Part shown: in pieces, positions 27,449 through 36,276 of the stretch
Layout of the letters: every line of letters starts with the position of its first letter
Position numbering within the stretch: position 1 is the stretch's first letter
Origin: Sporolactobacillus nakayamae
Lineage (GTDB): Bacteria > Bacillota > Bacilli > Bacillales > Sporolactobacillaceae
Assembly: GCF_900113325.1 (NCBI RefSeq)
Contig: NZ_FOOY01000006.1
Location: 19,208 to 83,207 of the forward strand
Reading direction: 5' to 3'
DNA: 64,000 bases
Notes under the pieces: model-generated
What the model saw: the letters and a program-made list of their open reading frames with translations, nothing else
Databases searched by the model: none
Told to the model about the DNA's origin: nothing
Program-made: the position numbers and the translations under genes

Positions 27449-27952
27449 CTATTGAACTTGCAATACAACTTGTCTTTTTTTCATCGACTCGTTCACATTA
27501 ATAACACGTTGATTGGATGATCCGCGAAACTTTAATTTCAGATTTCGCTTTGTTATGTCGAATGGTCCGTCGATGAGCACGTCGATCTGATTCAGCATGT
27601 CTCGCCGCTCAGGGTCGTGCAGCAAATCTTCATAGTGAAATCCGGTCCAGCACCAAATGTCCTTGTCCGGGCATTCGTTCTTGACGCGCCCGATGAGTTT
27701 GGTCAAGGTATCCGGATGATCAAACGGCTCGCCGCCAAGCAGCGACAATCCCTGAACTGTTTTGCCCGAATCTTTTAAATCATTGATGATCTTATCCTCT
27801 ATCTGATCTGTATACGGCTGACCAAATTCAGGATTCCAAGCGACTGCATTCCAGCAGCCCTTGCAATGAAAATGGCAGCCGCTTACAAACAGCGAGTGCC
27901 GGATGCCTGTCCCATTCAAAAAGTCAAAGCGTTTATAATCGGCGTAATTCAT
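27449..27952 (-). CDS. nrdG: Anaerobic ribonucleotide reductase activating protein
   Basis: A 167-residue radical SAM activase. The cluster motif CHFHCKGCWN (CxxxCxxC, about residues 26-33) binds [4Fe-4S] and SAM, and GLSLLGGEPFDHPDTL is the GGE motif. It installs the glycyl radical on NrdD. The ATG at 27952 follows GGAG and matches the family N terminus (MNYADYKRFDFLNGTG). It lies 48 bases after nrdD in the same operon. Confidence 0.95.
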   Translation of the reverse strand: MNYADYKRFDFLNGTGIRHSLFVSGCHFHCKGCWNAVAWNPEFGQPYTDQIEDKIINDLKDSGKTVQGLSLLGGEPFDHPDTLTKLIGRVKNECPDKDIWCWTGFHYEDLLHDPERRDMLNQIDVLIDGPFDITKRNLKLKFRGSSNQRVINVNESMKKRQVVLQVQ

Positions 27953-28000
27953 TTTGTTCACACTCCGGATAGCTCTAGTCAAAAAATGCATGCATCTTCA

Positions 28001-29863
28001 TTAACTCTGCTGTTTTTCGCGGCTGTTGATCTCCTTCAGACGTCCCTTGATCGGTTTGCGTTGAATTACAGAGCCAAGATAGCCGCAAAGTCTGCGTATG
28101 CAGGATGTCGTTTCCGGGTTATGGTTGCCGCAGCTTGGGCATTTGAAGCCTGCCGCCGTTGACTCGAACTCGCCTTCATAGCCGCATTCATAGCATTTAT
28201 CAATCGGCGTGTTCGTACCGAAATAGCCAACGCGGTCATAGGTGTAATCCCAAACCGTCTCCAATCCTTCAGGGTTGTTCACCAAGGATGGGAACTCGCA
28301 GTAATGAATGAAGCCGCCTCCCGTATAAGGTTCATAGTCCTTTTCAAAATCAATTTTCTCAAAAGGATTGATCTTTTTGCGCACATCATAATGGAAACTG
28401 TTCGTATAATAATCTTTGTCCGTAATATCCTCAATGCTGCCAAAGTGCTGTTTGTCCAGTCTGCAAAAACGGTCGGTCAAGCTCTCTGACGGTGTCGCAT
28501 AGACACTGAACGCGTAGCCTGTCTTCTTGTGCCATTCATCTGCAACCGCTTTGAAGCGTTTCACGATATCGAGCGTGAACTTTTTGGCAGCCGGATTGTG
28601 CTCCCAATCCGGTCCATAGAATACCGTCGCCGCCTCATAAAGCCCGATGTACCCCATGGATACGGTCGCACGGCCATTCTTGAAAATGTCCATCACAGGT
28701 TGGTCTGCTTGCAGCCGTTTGCCGGTCGCTCCATATTGATACAGAATCGGAGCATTTTTCGCCTCCACCCTATCCAGCGTGTGAATCCGGAAAAGCAGCG
28801 CGCGGCAGACAAGATCAAGACGTTTCTCAAATAGGTTCCAGAAACCGGTCTGATCATCGCATGTTTCAATTGCGATCCTCGGAATATTGAGTGTGACGAC
28901 ACCCATGTTGTTGCGTCCGTCCGTAATGTATTGTCCGTCTTCCTGATAGGATGGGAGAAATGAGCGGCAGCCCATCGGCGCTTTGAAGTCCCCAGTCACC
29001 TCAACGATTCGGTCATAGTTCAAGATATCCGGATACATCCGTTTTGTCGCGCATTCCAATGCCAGCTTCTTAATATCATAGTTTGGATCACTTTCATTCA
29101 AATTCAATCCGCGTTTGATCGTGAACACGAGCTTTGGGAACACCGCTGTTTTGTGATCGCGACCGAGCCCAATAATCCTCACCTTCAGAATCGCTTTCTG
29201 AATTTCGCGCGCAAACCACGACTCACCAAGCCCGAAGTTCAGCGTAAAAAACGGTGTTTGTCCATTACTTGAAAACAAAGTATTGATTTCATATTCGAGC
29301 GACTGCATCGAATCGTAGATTTCTTTCTCAGTCATGGAATAAGCATAACGTTCTTGTTCCGCCGGATCCGAGAACCATTCCTTCGCCGTTTCCAAATATT
29401 TACGGAAGCTGGTTTTCGCATAAGGCTCTAATACTTCGTCCGCGCGATTGAACGATGTACCGCCATAAATATTAGAGGATACATTGGCAACGATCTGAGC
29501 TACCAGCGCAGTCGCTGTCTTAATTGATTTTGGCTGCTCCACATCTGCATTGCCGATTGAGAACCCATTTTCCAACATGCCTTTAAAGTCGATCAGCATG
29601 CAATTGTACATTGAGAAAAACGGCGAATAATCAAGATCATGGAAGTGAATGATCCCCTGATTGTGCGCGTCGGCGAATTCCTTTGGCAAAATATGGCGAA
29701 GCGCATAGTCTCTAGCTGCCACACCCGCAAGCAAATCACGTTTTGTATTAAATACCTTTTCATCCTTATTCGCATTTTCATTGGCGACATATTCATCCAT
29801 ATTAATTAAGTCGCGAATCTTATCATCTAACGTTTTCTCTTTAAAAATCGGTTCCTTGATCAT
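28001..29863 (-). CDS. nrdD: Anaerobic ribonucleoside-triphosphate reductase
   Basis: About 620 residues, the class III reductase making dNTPs without oxygen. Seen: HDLDYSPFFSMYNCMLIDF in the substrate barrel, GNADVEQPKSIKTATALVAQI, a C-terminal zinc site (CYECGYEGEF and CPSCGNHNPE), and the glycyl radical loop RRLCGYLGS near the C terminus. Unlike many proteobacterial NrdD proteins, no N-terminal ATP-cone is evident: the sequence begins directly at the catalytic domain after about 60 residues, so dATP overall control may be absent. The start after GGGGGCG is at 29863. Paired NrdR boxes cover the promoter. Confidence 0.95.
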   Translation of the reverse strand: MIKEPIFKEKTLDDKIRDLINMDEYVANENANKDEKVFNTKRDLLAGVAARDYALRHILPKEFADAHNQGIIHFHDLDYSPFFSMYNCMLIDFKGMLENGFSIGNADVEQPKSIKTATALVAQIVANVSSNIYGGTSFNRADEVLEPYAKTSFRKYLETAKEWFSDPAEQERYAYSMTEKEIYDSMQSLEYEINTLFSSNGQTPFFTLNFGLGESWFAREIQKAILKVRIIGLGRDHKTAVFPKLVFTIKRGLNLNESDPNYDIKKLALECATKRMYPDILNYDRIVEVTGDFKAPMGCRSFLPSYQEDGQYITDGRNNMGVVTLNIPRIAIETCDDQTGFWNLFEKRLDLVCRALLFRIHTLDRVEAKNAPILYQYGATGKRLQADQPVMDIFKNGRATVSMGYIGLYEAATVFYGPDWEHNPAAKKFTLDIVKRFKAVADEWHKKTGYAFSVYATPSESLTDRFCRLDKQHFGSIEDITDKDYYTNSFHYDVRKKINPFEKIDFEKDYEPYTGGGFIHYCEFPSLVNNPEGLETVWDYTYDRVGYFGTNTPIDKCYECGYEGEFESTAAGFKCPSCGNHNPETTSCIRRLCGYLGSVIQRKPIKGRLKEINSREKQQS

Positions 29864-29896
29864 CTTTACCGCCCCCAACATCTTGCTCTATAAGCA

Positions 29897-29924
29897 ATTA
29901 TATAACAATATATAGTATGTTCAA
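29897..29924 (-). promoter_or_regulatory. Promoter of nrdDG
   Basis: On the minus strand TTGAAC (29924-29919), a 16-base spacer and a perfect TATAAT (29902-29897). The spacer is occupied by an NrdR box. Confidence 0.8.
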
Positions 29925-29950
29925 CAGTATAGTAATACAATATGTAGATG
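29903..29950. promoter_or_regulatory. Paired NrdR boxes
   Basis: Two sites related to the NrdR consensus ACACWATATVTWGTGT: box 1 at 29903-29918 with core ATATAT (13 of 16 positions) and box 2 at 29935-29950 with core ATATGT (about 11 of 16). The cores are 32 bases apart, three helical turns, the usual arrangement for cooperative NrdR binding. They cover the nrdDG promoter. Confidence 0.7.
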
Positions 29951-30078
29951 AATCGTGTTTTTTAGGGATCGTAGAGCGAAAAATGAACTTGTGTCAATTT
30001 TTCGAACGAGTGCTTTGAGAGGGAAAAACTCCTGAGAGGATGAGAAAAAGAACAACTTATTAAGTATAACAGGTGGCA

Positions 30079-30150
30079 CCATCAAAAAAAGCAGTAATAG
30101 GCAATAAAAATGACGATTTCGTGATCGTCATTTCCATCCTTACTGCTGAA
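30079..30150 (-). terminator. Nested-hairpin terminator of the HAD phosphatase gene
   Basis: An inner stem AATGACGAT/ATCGTCATT sits inside outer arms GCAGTAA/TTACTGC. On the minus strand both are followed by U-runs (30105-30109 and 30080-30086). Confidence 0.75.
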
Positions 30151-30997
30151 AAATATGCTTGAGAAATTTATAAAGCCCATTGTCAAAATACGGAGCATCT
30201 GTCACCCAATCCGCCTGCGCTTTCACATGATCAGGTGCATTCTGCATCGCAGCAGAGTGACCGGCAATCCGAAACATCGGCAGATCATTTTCTCCATCAC
30301 CAACCGCCAACACCTCATCCGGTGAAAGATGGTAATGATCCAATAAGCGTCGAATTCCACTTGCTTTTGAAATATTCTTTCCAACCAATTCAACATTGTT
30401 GTGCGACGATGAGAAATAATCAAAAGAGAATTCATCCTGCAATTCTTGCAACCCTGTCTTCCACGCATCCATTTCACGCACATCATCGCTGAAAAAGTAG
30501 ATCTTAACAATTTCCTCGAGTTCTTTGTCAGACAGGCTGTCTTTCCAGACCATGTCTTCTAAGACCGCCTGTCTCCTTGAGAACCACTCATTAACCGCCA
30601 CTGATTCCGGTTTCTCGCCATTAATTTGATCGGTAACATAGCCTCTGTCGCGACTTAGGATTGTTCGTCTGCCGCCGATCGGATGGAGCTGATAGTAAAA
30701 TTTATGTTCCTCTGAGCGTTGAATCAAAAGTTGAACAAGCGGCTTTGAAAGTGTACGTTGGTAAATTTTTTCCGCACCGGCAAAAACAGTCATTCCATTT
30801 GACGCAACCATTCCCTTCGCAGGAAAATCATTTGGAAGCACATTCAAGGCATCCACTTCTGTCCGTCCGGTTACCACAAACACATGCTTGCCACGCGCGC
30901 TTAATTCCTTCAGATAGTGATTCAGTTCAGGAGTCACTTGATTATCCGGTGTCAGTGTTGTGCCATCTAAGTCAAGCATAATCGTTTGTATCCCCAT
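30140..30997 (-). CDS. Cof-type HAD-superfamily phosphatase
   Basis: About 285 residues, a haloacid dehalogenase-like hydrolase with a C2B cap. Motif I is MLDLDGTTLTPDN (the first Asp is the nucleophile), motif II VVTGR, motif III a Lys in KNISKASGIRRLL, and motif IV VGDGENDLPMF. This subgroup (Cof/YkrA/YwtE-like) dephosphorylates sugar phosphates or flavin precursors; the substrate cannot be told. The ATG at 30997 follows GGAGGCGGG. It appears monocistronic. Confidence 0.88.
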   Translation of the reverse strand: MGIQTIMLDLDGTTLTPDNQVTPELNHYLKELSARGKHVFVVTGRTEVDALNVLPNDFPAKGMVASNGMTVFAGAEKIYQRTLSKPLVQLLIQRSEEHKFYYQLHPIGGRRTILSRDRGYVTDQINGEKPESVAVNEWFSRRQAVLEDMVWKDSLSDKELEEIVKIYFFSDDVREMDAWKTGLQELQDEFSFDYFSSSHNNVELVGKNISKASGIRRLLDHYHLSPDEVLAVGDGENDLPMFRIAGHSAAMQNAPDHVKAQADWVTDAPYFDNGLYKFLKHIFQQ

Positions 30998-31191
30998 ATG
31001 TTCCCGCCTCCGCACAATCTAATCTCTTTCATTCATTCTAACGTTTCTTGGCGCGACGCGCATCTGTCAGCCCATATTCATGAACCGAAGCTGCACATTT
31101 TATGAAAAATCGTGTTTTTTCACGTTTCATGTGATGAAGTAAGATTCGCTTGCTCATACTAATACAATCCGTACAAAAGGGAGGAATAAAC

Positions 31192-31338
31192 ATGCTCGGT
31201 CTCATATGGTCGTTAATCGTTATCTTGTTTCTCATCTGGCTCGTACTCCTATTGCTTAAAATCGGCGGTGCAATCATCTATCTGCTTCTTGTTGCCGTAG
31301 CCGTTCTGTTTGTTCTTCAATTCTTCACAAGGAAGTAA
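31192..31338 (+). CDS. Small lmo0937-family membrane protein
   Basis: A 48-residue protein made almost wholly of two hydrophobic segments (LGLIWSLIVILFLIWLVLLLL and AIIYLLLVAVAVLFVLQFF) with a short basic tail. Size and pattern fit the lmo0937 family of short membrane proteins, often stress-induced in Listeria and bacilli; the function is unknown. The ATG at 31192 follows GGGAGGAATAA ideally; upstream in-frame codons lack a site. A terminator follows. Confidence 0.75.
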   Translation: MLGLIWSLIVILFLIWLVLLLLKIGGAIIYLLLVAVAVLFVLQFFTRK

Positions 31339-31340
31339 AC

Positions 31341-31381
31341 AACAAACCGGTCTGTTTCACACGCCAGGCCGGTTTTTACTT
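31341..31381 (+). terminator. Terminator of the small membrane protein gene
   Basis: AACCGGTCTG and CAGGCCGGTT form a stem, followed by TTTTAC. Confidence 0.8.
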
Positions 31382-31382
31382 T

Positions 31383-31608
31383 CTATAAACACAATCTTTT
31401 ATTACAGATTGATAGAACCTTCAATTTATGAGTAAAAATAATCAGTATTTTATTCTGTTGCAAAATTTCTTGCTTTAGCGCCAACATAATTTCTTCTTCC
31501 AAGTGATCATCAAGTGCCGAACTCGGTTCATCCATGATCAACAGGTCATAAGTCTTAACCAGTGATCGAGCAATTGCAATTCTTTGCTTTTGCCCGCCGG
31601 AACATTTT
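31383..31608 (-). pseudogene. Remnant of an ABC transporter ATP-binding domain
   Basis: The minus strand translates to the C-terminal quarter of an ABC ATPase: signature CSGGQKQRIAIARSL, Walker B YDLLIMDEPSSALDDH, and the switch-His region ILIIFTHKLKVLS, ending at TAG (31385-31383). The reading frame is intact over about 75 codons but lacks Walker A and any start, and the upstream sequence is lost at 31608 next to the gabT terminator. The spacing of signature, Walker B and H-loop is normal, as in MsbA/multidrug-type exporters. It is a decayed fragment, not a functional gene. Confidence 0.8.
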
Positions 31609-31635
31609 CGTACTTAGCAGTTCGTATTCTATGCA

Positions 31636-31684
31636 GAACACAAAAACCGGCTGCTCCCGAGAATACGAGATCAGCCGGTTTTAC
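31636..31684. terminator. Terminator after the aminotransferase gene
   Basis: Arms AAAAACCGGCTG and CAGCCGGTTTT form an 11-bp stem; on the minus strand a U-run follows. Confidence 0.85.
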
Positions 31685-31694
31685 CGATTATCCT

Positions 31695-32990
31695 TTAATT
31701 TTTCTGAGCAGCCTCAGCAAGTGACGCTTCGAAGCTTTCACTGAAAATAGCGAAGGCATCATCGATTTGTTCCTTGGTGACAATCAGCGGTGGAATGAAT
31801 CGGATGACGTTGTGGTCAACACCACAGTTGAGTAGAATTAGGCCTTTTTCCAGCGCATTGGCCCGAATCGCTGTAACGAGGTCGCCGTCAGGCTTTCCGT
31901 TTCGATCCACAAACTCAATGCCGATCATCAGCCCGAGTCCCCTGACCTCAAGCACCTCGTCATGCTGCTTGGCAAATTCAAGCAGTTTTCCTTTAAAATA
32001 GGCGCCGACTTCTACCGCGTTGTCGACAAGTCCGCCTTCAAGCAATTCAAAAACTGCGACACCGGCTGCGCAGGCAACCGGATTGCCGCCGAAGGTTCCG
32101 CCATGCGTTCCTGCCGGCCATTGATCCATCAGATCGCGCTTGGCCACCAGCGCGCTAAGCGGGAAACCATTGGCGATCGCTTTGGCCAGTGACATAATAT
32201 CCGGCTTTACGTCAAAATTTTCATAGGCAAAGATTTTACCCGTCCGTCCGAATCCAGTCTGAACCTCATCGAACACGAGCAAAATGCCATGTTCGTCACA
32301 GATTTTGCGAATCGCTTGCAGGAACGATTTTGGCGGGACAATGTAGCCGCCCTCGCCTTGGATTGGTTCCATGATCATGCATGCAACCTGCTCCGGTTCA
32401 ATCAAGTCGTGAAAAATTTCTTCGAGCGAATTCAAACAACGTGTTACTTCCTGCTCTTCAGTCAAGCCGGAATGCGTCGCATACGGATAGTCCGCGTAAT
32501 AAACACTCGGCAGCAGCCCCTCATAGTTGCGGCGATATTTCGCATTTGAAGCCGTCAGCGTTGTCGTCGCGAGCGTCCGTCCGTGAAAACTGTGTTTGAA
32601 TGTAATGATGCCGGGACGATGAGTAACTTGCTTGGCGAGCTTAATCGCAGCCTCATTGGCCTCCGCACCGCTGTTCGAGAAATAGATTTTATAATCCGAA
32701 CCCACATGGCCGAGAATCTTCTCAGCTAGTTTAATATAAGAGGGATAGTAAACCACATTATGACCGCCATGAATGAGCTGGTCCATTTGTTCCTTAGCCT
32801 TCTCAACAATGTAAGGATGATTGTGTCCACAGTTAACAACCGCGACACCGCTGGCAAAGTCCAAATACTTTTTCCCATTCTCATCCCACACATAGGCACC
32901 TTCGCCTTTGACAACACCCAGTTGCGTCGCACGCAGCGCAATCGGCGGGAACAGATCTAATGATTTTTCATACATGCTTTTTTCCGGCAT
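31695..32990 (-). CDS. gabT: Class III aminotransferase (4-aminobutyrate/ornithine type)
   Basis: About 431 residues, PLP-dependent. Blocks: YLDFASGVAVVNCGHNHP, NSGAEANEAAIKLAKQ, HGRTLATTTLTAS, PIQGEGGYIVPP, LVFDEVQTGFGRTG and SLAKAIANGFPLSALVAKRDL, whose Lys binds PLP. Overall similarity is to GABA aminotransferase, but ornithine or another omega-amino acid is possible, and the neighbouring arginine-type genes favour that idea (inference). The ATG at 32990 has better spacing from AAAGAGG than the ATG at 32999. It is divergent from the LysR gene. Confidence 0.85.
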   Translation of the reverse strand: MPEKSMYEKSLDLFPPIALRATQLGVVKGEGAYVWDENGKKYLDFASGVAVVNCGHNHPYIVEKAKEQMDQLIHGGHNVVYYPSYIKLAEKILGHVGSDYKIYFSNSGAEANEAAIKLAKQVTHRPGIITFKHSFHGRTLATTTLTASNAKYRRNYEGLLPSVYYADYPYATHSGLTEEQEVTRCLNSLEEIFHDLIEPEQVACMIMEPIQGEGGYIVPPKSFLQAIRKICDEHGILLVFDEVQTGFGRTGKIFAYENFDVKPDIMSLAKAIANGFPLSALVAKRDLMDQWPAGTHGGTFGGNPVACAAGVAVFELLEGGLVDNAVEVGAYFKGKLLEFAKQHDEVLEVRGLGLMIGIEFVDRNGKPDGDLVTAIRANALEKGLILLNCGVDHNVIRFIPPLIVTKEQIDDAFAIFSESFEASLAEAAQKN

Positions 32991-33142
32991 TCCACTCATA
33001 CCTCTTTTTATTAAAAATTAGAAGAGCATTATCAAAGACCACTATATTACACAATATTATATAATGAATTTAATCAATCGTTTATTTACTTTTATTAAGT
33101 CAAAATTCGCACTTAATCGATCACTCATTGGAGGAACGGCCG

Positions 33143-34027
33143 ATGGAACTCAGACAATTAAAAACCTTTCAGGTGGCAGCAGAACTGCTGAACTTCACAC
33201 AAGCCGCCAAACAACTGAATTTCTCCCAGCCGACCATCACAGCGCAAGTCCGCGCACTTGAGAAAGAAATCGGTCATTCACTCTTTTTCCGAATCGGGAA
33301 GCAAACCTTTCTCACCGCGTATGGAGAAATTGTGAAACGCTATGCGGACCAGCTCTTCCCGATTTTGGAGCAAATGGACGCTGATTTGCAGGAAGAGAGC
33401 CAAGCGGCCAGCAAATTAATCATTGCAGCGTCGGAAACATTCTGTACGTATTACTTCCCGCCGATCATCCGTCAATTTTTGGATGCCTATCCTGAGATCG
33501 GCATCAAACTCGTGTCGTGTACCAGTGATAAGGTCATTGCCGGAATCAACGATAACAGCTTCGATATCGGTATTATTTCCGGATCTTACACTAAAGCCGG
33601 CGTGACGAACGTCGTCATTTCTGAAAAAGAAGATCTCATCCTGATTGTCTCAAAAGAGCTCCATGATAAGCATTCCAACCAAGAGTTACTTGAGCGCTTC
33701 CCTTTTATTAAGTATGAAATTATCGGACCATTCGAGCAGCAAATGAACAGCTATATTGAAGAAAACGACATCCAGGCACGTAAGGTCATTGAATCCAGCA
33801 GCCTCGAAGCAGTCAAGAGTGCTGTGTTGAACGATATCGGTGTCGGTCTCATCAGTCGCAATCTCGTTAAAAAAGAACTGGTTTCACGCCAGTTGTATGA
33901 AATCTCTCTGAACAAGAAACCGATTCAAATTCAAACATCTTTAATTATCGCCACAAACAAACTTACGGATCAAACGACCATGCACCTGATCAAGCTGATT
34001 GAGCAGAACTGGAACACCATCCATTAA
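33143..34027 (+). CDS. LysR-family transcriptional regulator
   Basis: A 294-residue LysR regulator. The N-terminal helix-turn-helix is clear ([41 protein letters not shown]), and the rest is a periplasmic-binding-like effector domain from about residue 90. ATG at 33143 follows GGAGG. It is divergent from gabT and its stop overlaps the end of the ABC ATPase gene by four bases, so it sits in the middle of the catabolic island and is its likely local activator. The effector may be arginine or a related amino acid. Confidence 0.88.
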   Translation: MELRQLKTFQVAAELLNFTQAAKQLNFSQPTITAQVRALEKEIGHSLFFRIGKQTFLTAYGEIVKRYADQLFPILEQMDADLQEESQAASKLIIAASETFCTYYFPPIIRQFLDAYPEIGIKLVSCTSDKVIAGINDNSFDIGIISGSYTKAGVTNVVISEKEDLILIVSKELHDKHSNQELLERFPFIKYEIIGPFEQQMNSYIEENDIQARKVIESSSLEAVKSAVLNDIGVGLISRNLVKKELVSRQLYEISLNKKPIQIQTSLIIATNKLTDQTTMHLIKLIEQNWNTIH

Positions 34028-34749
34028 AGAATCTTTTCCAAGAAATCCTTGGCACGCTCCGTGCTTGGATTGCTAAAGAACGCTTCCGGCGTATTGGATT
34101 CCAGTATCCTGCCATCATCCATGAAGACGACTTTGTTCGCCACTTGTTTGGCAAAGCCCATTTCGTGCGTGACGATCACCATCGTCATGCCAGATTCAGC
34201 GAGTGATTGAATAACGTCGAGCACTTCCTTGACCATTTCCGGATCAAGCGCCGATGTCGGTTCGTCGAACAGCATATAGTCCGGCTCCATCGCCAATGCG
34301 CGGGCAATCGCCACACGCTGCTTCTGTCCGCCTGAGAGCTTGTTCGGATACTGATTCTTTTTATCAAGCAGTCCGACTTTATTTAATAGTTCCTCGGCTT
34401 TTTTTACTGCGTCATCTTTTGAGAGTCCCTTGACTTTCATCGGTGCGTAGATCAGATTCTCAAGCACAGTCTTATGCGGAAAGAGATAAAAATGTTGAAA
34501 CACCATGCCGACCTTTTCCCGTACTTTGGTTACCTGTTTCGGTTTCATTGCCGTCATATTGTGCTCATCGACCATGACTGTACCCGATGTGGGCTGTTCA
34601 AGCAAATTGATACAGCGCAAAAAAGTTGATTTTCCGGAGCCGGATGGGCCGATGACAACGACCACTTCGCCTTGATTGATCTGCAGTGAAACATCCTTCA
34701 AAACCTTGATGCTGCCGAAATTTTTTATTATATGTTCAGCTTTGATCAC
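34024..34749 (-). CDS. Polar amino acid ABC transporter, ATP-binding protein
   Basis: A 241-residue ATPase of the GlnQ/ArtM type. Walker [14 protein letters not shown] near residue 34, signature [19 protein letters not shown] near 138, Walker [15 protein letters not shown] near 160 and H-loop VTHEMGFA near 195. It starts with GTG after AAAGGAGG and overlaps the permease gene by 14 bases. It energises uptake by the permease and binding protein encoded just upstream. Confidence 0.94.
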   Translation of the reverse strand: MIKAEHIIKNFGSIKVLKDVSLQINQGEVVVVIGPSGSGKSTFLRCINLLEQPTSGTVMVDEHNMTAMKPKQVTKVREKVGMVFQHFYLFPHKTVLENLIYAPMKVKGLSKDDAVKKAEELLNKVGLLDKKNQYPNKLSGGQKQRVAIARALAMEPDYMLFDEPTSALDPEMVKEVLDVIQSLAESGMTMVIVTHEMGFAKQVANKVVFMDDGRILESNTPEAFFSNPSTERAKDFLEKIL

Positions 34750-35413
34750 TGCGGCTCAGCCTCCTTTCGATGCGTCCGCCGATAAACGTCAAAAGAAGGA
34801 TGACGAGATAGTACATGATAAACGCGACGAACATCGGTGGGAAATAAGTATAATATTGTGCCGAGACAATCTGCGAACGCCGCATCATATCAGTGACGGC
34901 AATCGTTGACACAATCGCCGAGTCTTTTGTCAGAGTAATGAATTCGTTCATCATCGCCGGCAGGATGTTCTTGATCGCCTGCGGGAGAATGATGTCCTTC
35001 ATCATCGGCCAGTAGCCGACACCGAGTGCGCCGGCTGCTTCAAACTGGCCTTTGTCCACCGCATTGATTCCTGAACGAATGATCTCGGACATATAAGCCC
35101 CCGAATTCAAACCGAACGTGATAATTGCGACTGTCGTCGCATTGACATCGCCAAGGCCAAAGAGCTGCGGTACCGCAAAATAGGCGAGTGCGAGTTGCAT
35201 AATCAGCGGGGTTCCGCGGAAAATCGATGTATAACCACGGGCAAGCCCATTCAATAATTTTACATTACTGATTTTGCAAAGAGACAGCAACGTTCCTAAG
35301 ACAAAACCAATAATTGCCGCGCCTAACGCAATCCCCAAAGTTACCCATATACCATTAATGATATAGGGAATCGAAGGAGCAATTGTTTTGAAACTGCTAA
35401 TGAGTTGTTCCAT
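34736..35413 (-). CDS. Polar amino acid ABC transporter, permease
   Basis: A 225-residue His/Glu/Gln/Arg/opine-type permease with about five membrane helices. The EAA loop reads [27 protein letters not shown] near residues 105-131, where the ATPase docks. A single permease gene implies a homodimer. It lies 30 bases after the binding protein gene. Confidence 0.93.
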   Translation of the reverse strand: MEQLISSFKTIAPSIPYIINGIWVTLGIALGAAIIGFVLGTLLSLCKISNVKLLNGLARGYTSIFRGTPLIMQLALAYFAVPQLFGLGDVNATTVAIITFGLNSGAYMSEIIRSGINAVDKGQFEAAGALGVGYWPMMKDIILPQAIKNILPAMMNEFITLTKDSAIVSTIAVTDMMRRSQIVSAQYYTYFPPMFVAFIMYYLVILLLTFIGGRIERRLSRSDQS

Positions 35414-35443
35414 CGCCCCATTATCCTTTCAGTACTTTATTTA

Positions 35444-36220
35444 TTACTGGTTTTTGATCCATTTGGTGACAAGCTTGTCTTTTGTGCCGTTCTCTTCCAA
35501 CTTTTTCAGTGCTTTGTCAAATTTTGCTGTTAATTTGCTGTTCTTTGGGAATGCAGCACTGATCGGATCGTATTGCGTCTTGCCGTCAACGACTGCTTTA
35601 AACTGTTGGAATGTCTTGTCCTTGCTCGTGTAGCCGTAAGCAACCGTGTCAACTGTAACAATTGCGTCCAGCTTGCCGGCGCGCATCGCTTCAACCATTT
35701 CGTTCAGCTTGTCCCATGTTTGAATTTTCATCGGGATCGTTTTGCTGACTTTTTTTGCAAGTGTTTCTTGCGTCGTTCCGAGCTGAACGCCAACCTTCTT
35801 GTTTTTCAGATCTTCCATCGTTTTAATGTTTGTCGCTTTTCTCGTCAAAATAACTTGGAACGACTGATAATAAGTCTTCGAGAAATCGACTTGTTTGCGG
35901 CGATCAGGTGTATCAACCATTCCGGCCATAACAAAATCTACTTTCTTGCTGCCAAGTGCAGCTACGAGCCCGTTAAAATCCTGATTCTTTACTTCCAGTT
36001 TGTAGCCGAGTTCTTTAGCAATAGCTTTTGCCAAATCAAGGTCAAATCCAACGATCTTGTTGCCGTTTGCCGTATCAACCGATTCAAACGGCGGGTAATC
36101 CGCACTCGTACCCATTACAATTGTCTTTTTCTTGCTTGAATCACTGCTTCCTGAACTGCTGCATGCTGAAAGAACAATTAAAAGAAGAGCCATCATTACT
36201 AAACCAATTTTTTTAACCAT
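35444..36220 (-). CDS. Amino acid ABC transporter, substrate-binding lipoprotein
   Basis: A 258-residue family 3 solute-binding protein. A signal peptide ends in the lipobox IVLSACSSSG, with Cys20 the lipid anchor. VMGTSADYPPFESVD, FDLDLAKAIAKELG and VDFVMAGMVDTPDRRKQVDFS are family blocks; the last is the typical ligand-binding region of polar and basic amino acid receptors. The ligand cannot be read from sequence, but the neighbouring genes make arginine or a derivative a reasonable guess. Confidence 0.92.
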   Translation of the reverse strand: MVKKIGLVMMALLLIVLSACSSSGSSDSSKKKTIVMGTSADYPPFESVDTANGNKIVGFDLDLAKAIAKELGYKLEVKNQDFNGLVAALGSKKVDFVMAGMVDTPDRRKQVDFSKTYYQSFQVILTRKATNIKTMEDLKNKKVGVQLGTTQETLAKKVSKTIPMKIQTWDKLNEMVEAMRAGKLDAIVTVDTVAYGYTSKDKTFQQFKAVVDGKTQYDPISAAFPKNSKLTAKFDKALKKLEENGTKDKLVTKWIKNQ

Positions 36221-36276
36221 TATCTTCGCCTCTTTTTTATATTATTGATTCCCTTGTTAGGGACCAGAAAACTTTA

